DNA of 64,000 bases from Lates calcarifer (taxonomy: Eukaryota; Chordata; Actinopteri; Centropomidae): the NCBI RefSeq assembly GCF_001640805.2, contig NC_066842.1, positions 23,392,098-23,456,097 of the forward strand, read 5' to 3'. Below are positions 63,101 through 64,000 of this stretch, one piece after another; the stretch's first letter is position 1, and each line of letters opens with the position of its first letter. The notes beneath the pieces were generated by a model. It saw only the letters and a list, made by a program, of their open reading frames with translations. It was not told where the DNA came from and ran no database searches. A program made the position numbers and the translations under genes.

Positions 63101-63855
63101 GGACCATATTCACTAATGTCTATATTCTCTAATGTACATGTTTTGATATACAACATCACATTCTTAAGAAAAAACAATCGTCATTTATTTCTGTCCTTGC
63201 GTAAATTCACTCCATAATCATTTAAATGGACCCTGAAAAATTCCTGATCTGTAGGGGACCAGTGCTGTAGATGATGCAGGGTTTTACCTGGAGAGATGCA
63301 CCATATTCCCTGTAATTCAAATCCACTTTGACATACATTGTCTTACATCAGTAAAAAAATAAACACTGATCGAAAGTTTAAAAAGGGGTAAGTCAAGAAG
63401 AATAACAAAATCAGGTCTGAGTTTAGTTTTCCTAAAAGCTATTGTTTTTTTCCAGAACAAAATTCATACATACCATCTCAGAAATCTACTACCAATTGCT
63501 TTTCTGAGTTTACAATTCTGCAGTTTTTTCCCACCTTATTTGAAAATATGTATTTGCACAATTTTAGAGCATTGAAACTGAAAACATAAAATGTATGGTT
63601 TTAGCCTGGATGATTACACAATTCTAAAATGCAGTTAATAAGCCCTGATTTGAGATTGCAAATAAAGGCGTAAGTAGGTCTGTGCTAATGTATCTGTGTA
63701 CAATATGAACAACTGATTTCACAAAGCAACAAAGGATAAGAAACTCTCACCTGGTACTGCTCTCTTTGTGTATGCAGCTCCAGCTCTATTCCATTTACTG
63801 TCTGTGTCTGACTCAACAATAGCTGCTGGGTATGCTGCAGGGACCTCATGACCTC
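57125..63855 (-). CDS. ccdc73: Coiled-coil protein, ccdc73-like, 3' part of gene (5' end outside window)
   Basis: Exons read on the minus strand are 63855-63751, 62822-62712, 62476 to about 62426, 61968-61815, 61618-60269, 59734-59644 and 59448-59291, with two weaker candidates at 57864-57776 and 57148 onward. The first exons encode heptad-rich, charged coiled coil. The long exon encodes a polar, Ser/Thr/Glu-rich low-complexity region. The C-terminal exons are conserved-looking. The architecture (coiled coil, then one very large exon) and position upstream of wt1 on the same strand match CCDC73, whose function is poorly known. The name rests on synteny and architecture, not on alignment. The 1350-nt exon needs a one-base correction to stay open. 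Confidence 0.7.
57776..57864 (-). CDS. ccdc73: Candidate ccdc73-like C-terminal exon
   Basis: Acceptor ttcacatag and strong donor AAGG|gtaagt. In the phase set by the previous exon it reads ESRASLSISSLPVPTSSSTV. All three frames are open, so the frame is not independently supported. Confidence 0.5.
57865..59290 (-). other. ccdc73-like intron
   Basis: Intronic DNA with a purine-rich patch at about 58280-58450. The open frame at 58186-58551 is its low-complexity complement. Confidence 0.5.
59291..59448 (-). CDS. ccdc73: ccdc73-like exon
   Basis: A 158-nt exon with acceptor cctctcag and donor GAA|gtaaga, phase 1 in and phase 0 out. It reads PLMITRGLKLLNASSVSGSA, then MKHQQEEWKALGETCRDTTD. A second in-phase donor ATG|gtcagt lies 30 nt earlier. 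Confidence 0.72.
59644..59734 (-). CDS. ccdc73: ccdc73-like exon
   Basis: A 91-nt exon, phase 0 in and phase 1 out, acceptor ccttttcag, donor AAAG|gtgatg. It reads GSEQNISGSGGHFRPPPGTI, then MSPKSKHSK. Confidence 0.75.
60269..61618 (-). CDS. ccdc73: ccdc73-like large exon, with apparent one-base frameshift
   Basis: Acceptor ctctttcag, donor GTTCAG|gtatta. The first part (61618 to about 61066) reads in one frame from GQEAINLQQQFQF to SHVNKERE. The second part (about 61064 to 60269) reads in another from KFVEKDSCSTPSASD to VSALHQFVQ. The frames overlap between about 61079 and 61018. The total length, 1350 nt, is one more than entry phase 1 and exit phase 0 allow, which fits one extra base, most simply in the GAAATTTG stretch at 61064-61057. 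Composition is rich in Ser, Thr, Glu and Asp, so the region is probably disordered. Confidence 0.7.
61815..61968 (-). CDS. ccdc73: ccdc73-like exon
   Basis: A 154-nt exon, phase 0 in and phase 1 out, acceptor ctatacag, donor GGAG|gttagc. It reads SSQVFHLTELNSSSELPGSG, then LQQLAFSQIKNTDCLED. It joins the long exon in phase. Confidence 0.72.
62053..62094. repeat. 15-bp perfect inverted repeat (hairpin)
   Basis: The arms atgtgtgagacaagc (62053-62067) and its exact reverse complement (62080-62094) flank a 12-nt loop, in a ccdc73-like intron. Confidence 0.8.
62426..62476 (-). CDS. ccdc73: ccdc73-like coiled-coil exon, 3' boundary uncertain
   Basis: Acceptor gttaaacag, reading RKLLLDCIKSEQQDLKA. 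The only in-phase GT donor is the weak GCA|gtgaaa at 62426. The coding-like reading continues VKEAYD past it to a possible non-canonical GAG|gcttat at 62417. Either end keeps phase 0 with the next exon. Confidence 0.55.
62712..62822 (-). CDS. ccdc73: ccdc73-like coiled-coil exon
   Basis: A 111-nt exon, phase 0 in and out, acceptor ttactgcag, donor GAG|gtagga. It reads VLKQEHEVMRDKSKAMEDKV, then AQLMECHAASKTSWAKE. Confidence 0.8.
62823..63750 (-). other. ccdc73-like intron
   Basis: AT-rich with no other feature seen. The last 145 bases of the window (63856-64000) likewise show nothing coding. Confidence 0.5.
63751..63855 (-). CDS. ccdc73: ccdc73-like coiled-coil exon
   Basis: A 105-nt exon, phase 0 in and out, acceptor gtttgttaag, donor CAG|gtgaga. 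It reads EVMRSLQHTQQLLLSQTQTV, then ELELHTQREQYQ, typical of coiled coil. Confidence 0.78.
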
Positions 63856-64000
63856 CTTAACAAACAAACACATACATGCAATATAATGTAGGTTTAATAT
63901 ATATGTATAAGTTACATATCCGACCAGGCTTTAGCTGATTTTCACTCTGTAATCATAAAGAGTGAAATACACTTTTCTTTCAGTGGAAAGACACTATTTT

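Overview
This looks like a teleost fish nuclear genome. It has a vertebrate Wilms tumour 1 (wt1) gene with fish-type exon structure, small exons with GT-AG junctions in large AT-rich introns, very dense CA/TG microsatellites, and teleost repeat remnants (Tc1/mariner, L2-type LINE tails, a MITE-like element). Nothing bacterial, viral or CRISPR-like was seen.

Three protein-coding genes lie in tandem, all on the minus strand. (1) Positions 270-2750: the first six coding exons of a HERC-type gene built of RCC1 (beta-propeller) repeats. It runs off the left edge, so a HECT ubiquitin-ligase domain cannot be confirmed. Just upstream are three IRF/ISRE-like sites and a TATA box, which suggest an interferon-inducible gene. 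(2) Positions 11726-33547: complete wt1 in nine coding exons. They encode the N-terminal regulatory region with its polyproline run, four C2H2 zinc fingers, and the tandem splice donors that give -KTS and +KTS isoforms. The 17-aa alternative exon 5 of mammals is absent, as expected in fish. As written, exon 10 has one extra base inside zinc finger 4 and is out of frame. (3) Positions ~57.1-63.9 kb: the 3' half of a coiled-coil gene I assign to ccdc73, the wt1 neighbour in mammals. It has coiled-coil exons, a 1.35-kb exon with an apparent +1 frameshift, and several C-terminal exons.

Between herc and wt1 (about 2.9-10.8 kb) and between wt1 and ccdc73 (about 34-57 kb) no gene was recognised. eif3m, which lies between WT1 and CCDC73 in human, was not found. 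Its absence fits one of the two teleost wt1 duplicates, tentatively wt1b.

The most useful observations are the ISRE-TATA arrangement at the herc start, the wt1 exon-10 frameshift, retention of the KTS donor pair with its intronic flank, and UG-repeat tracts at or near four wt1 splice junctions. Exon boundaries were placed by reading GT/AG signals and matching codon phase by eye. No alignment or database search was run.
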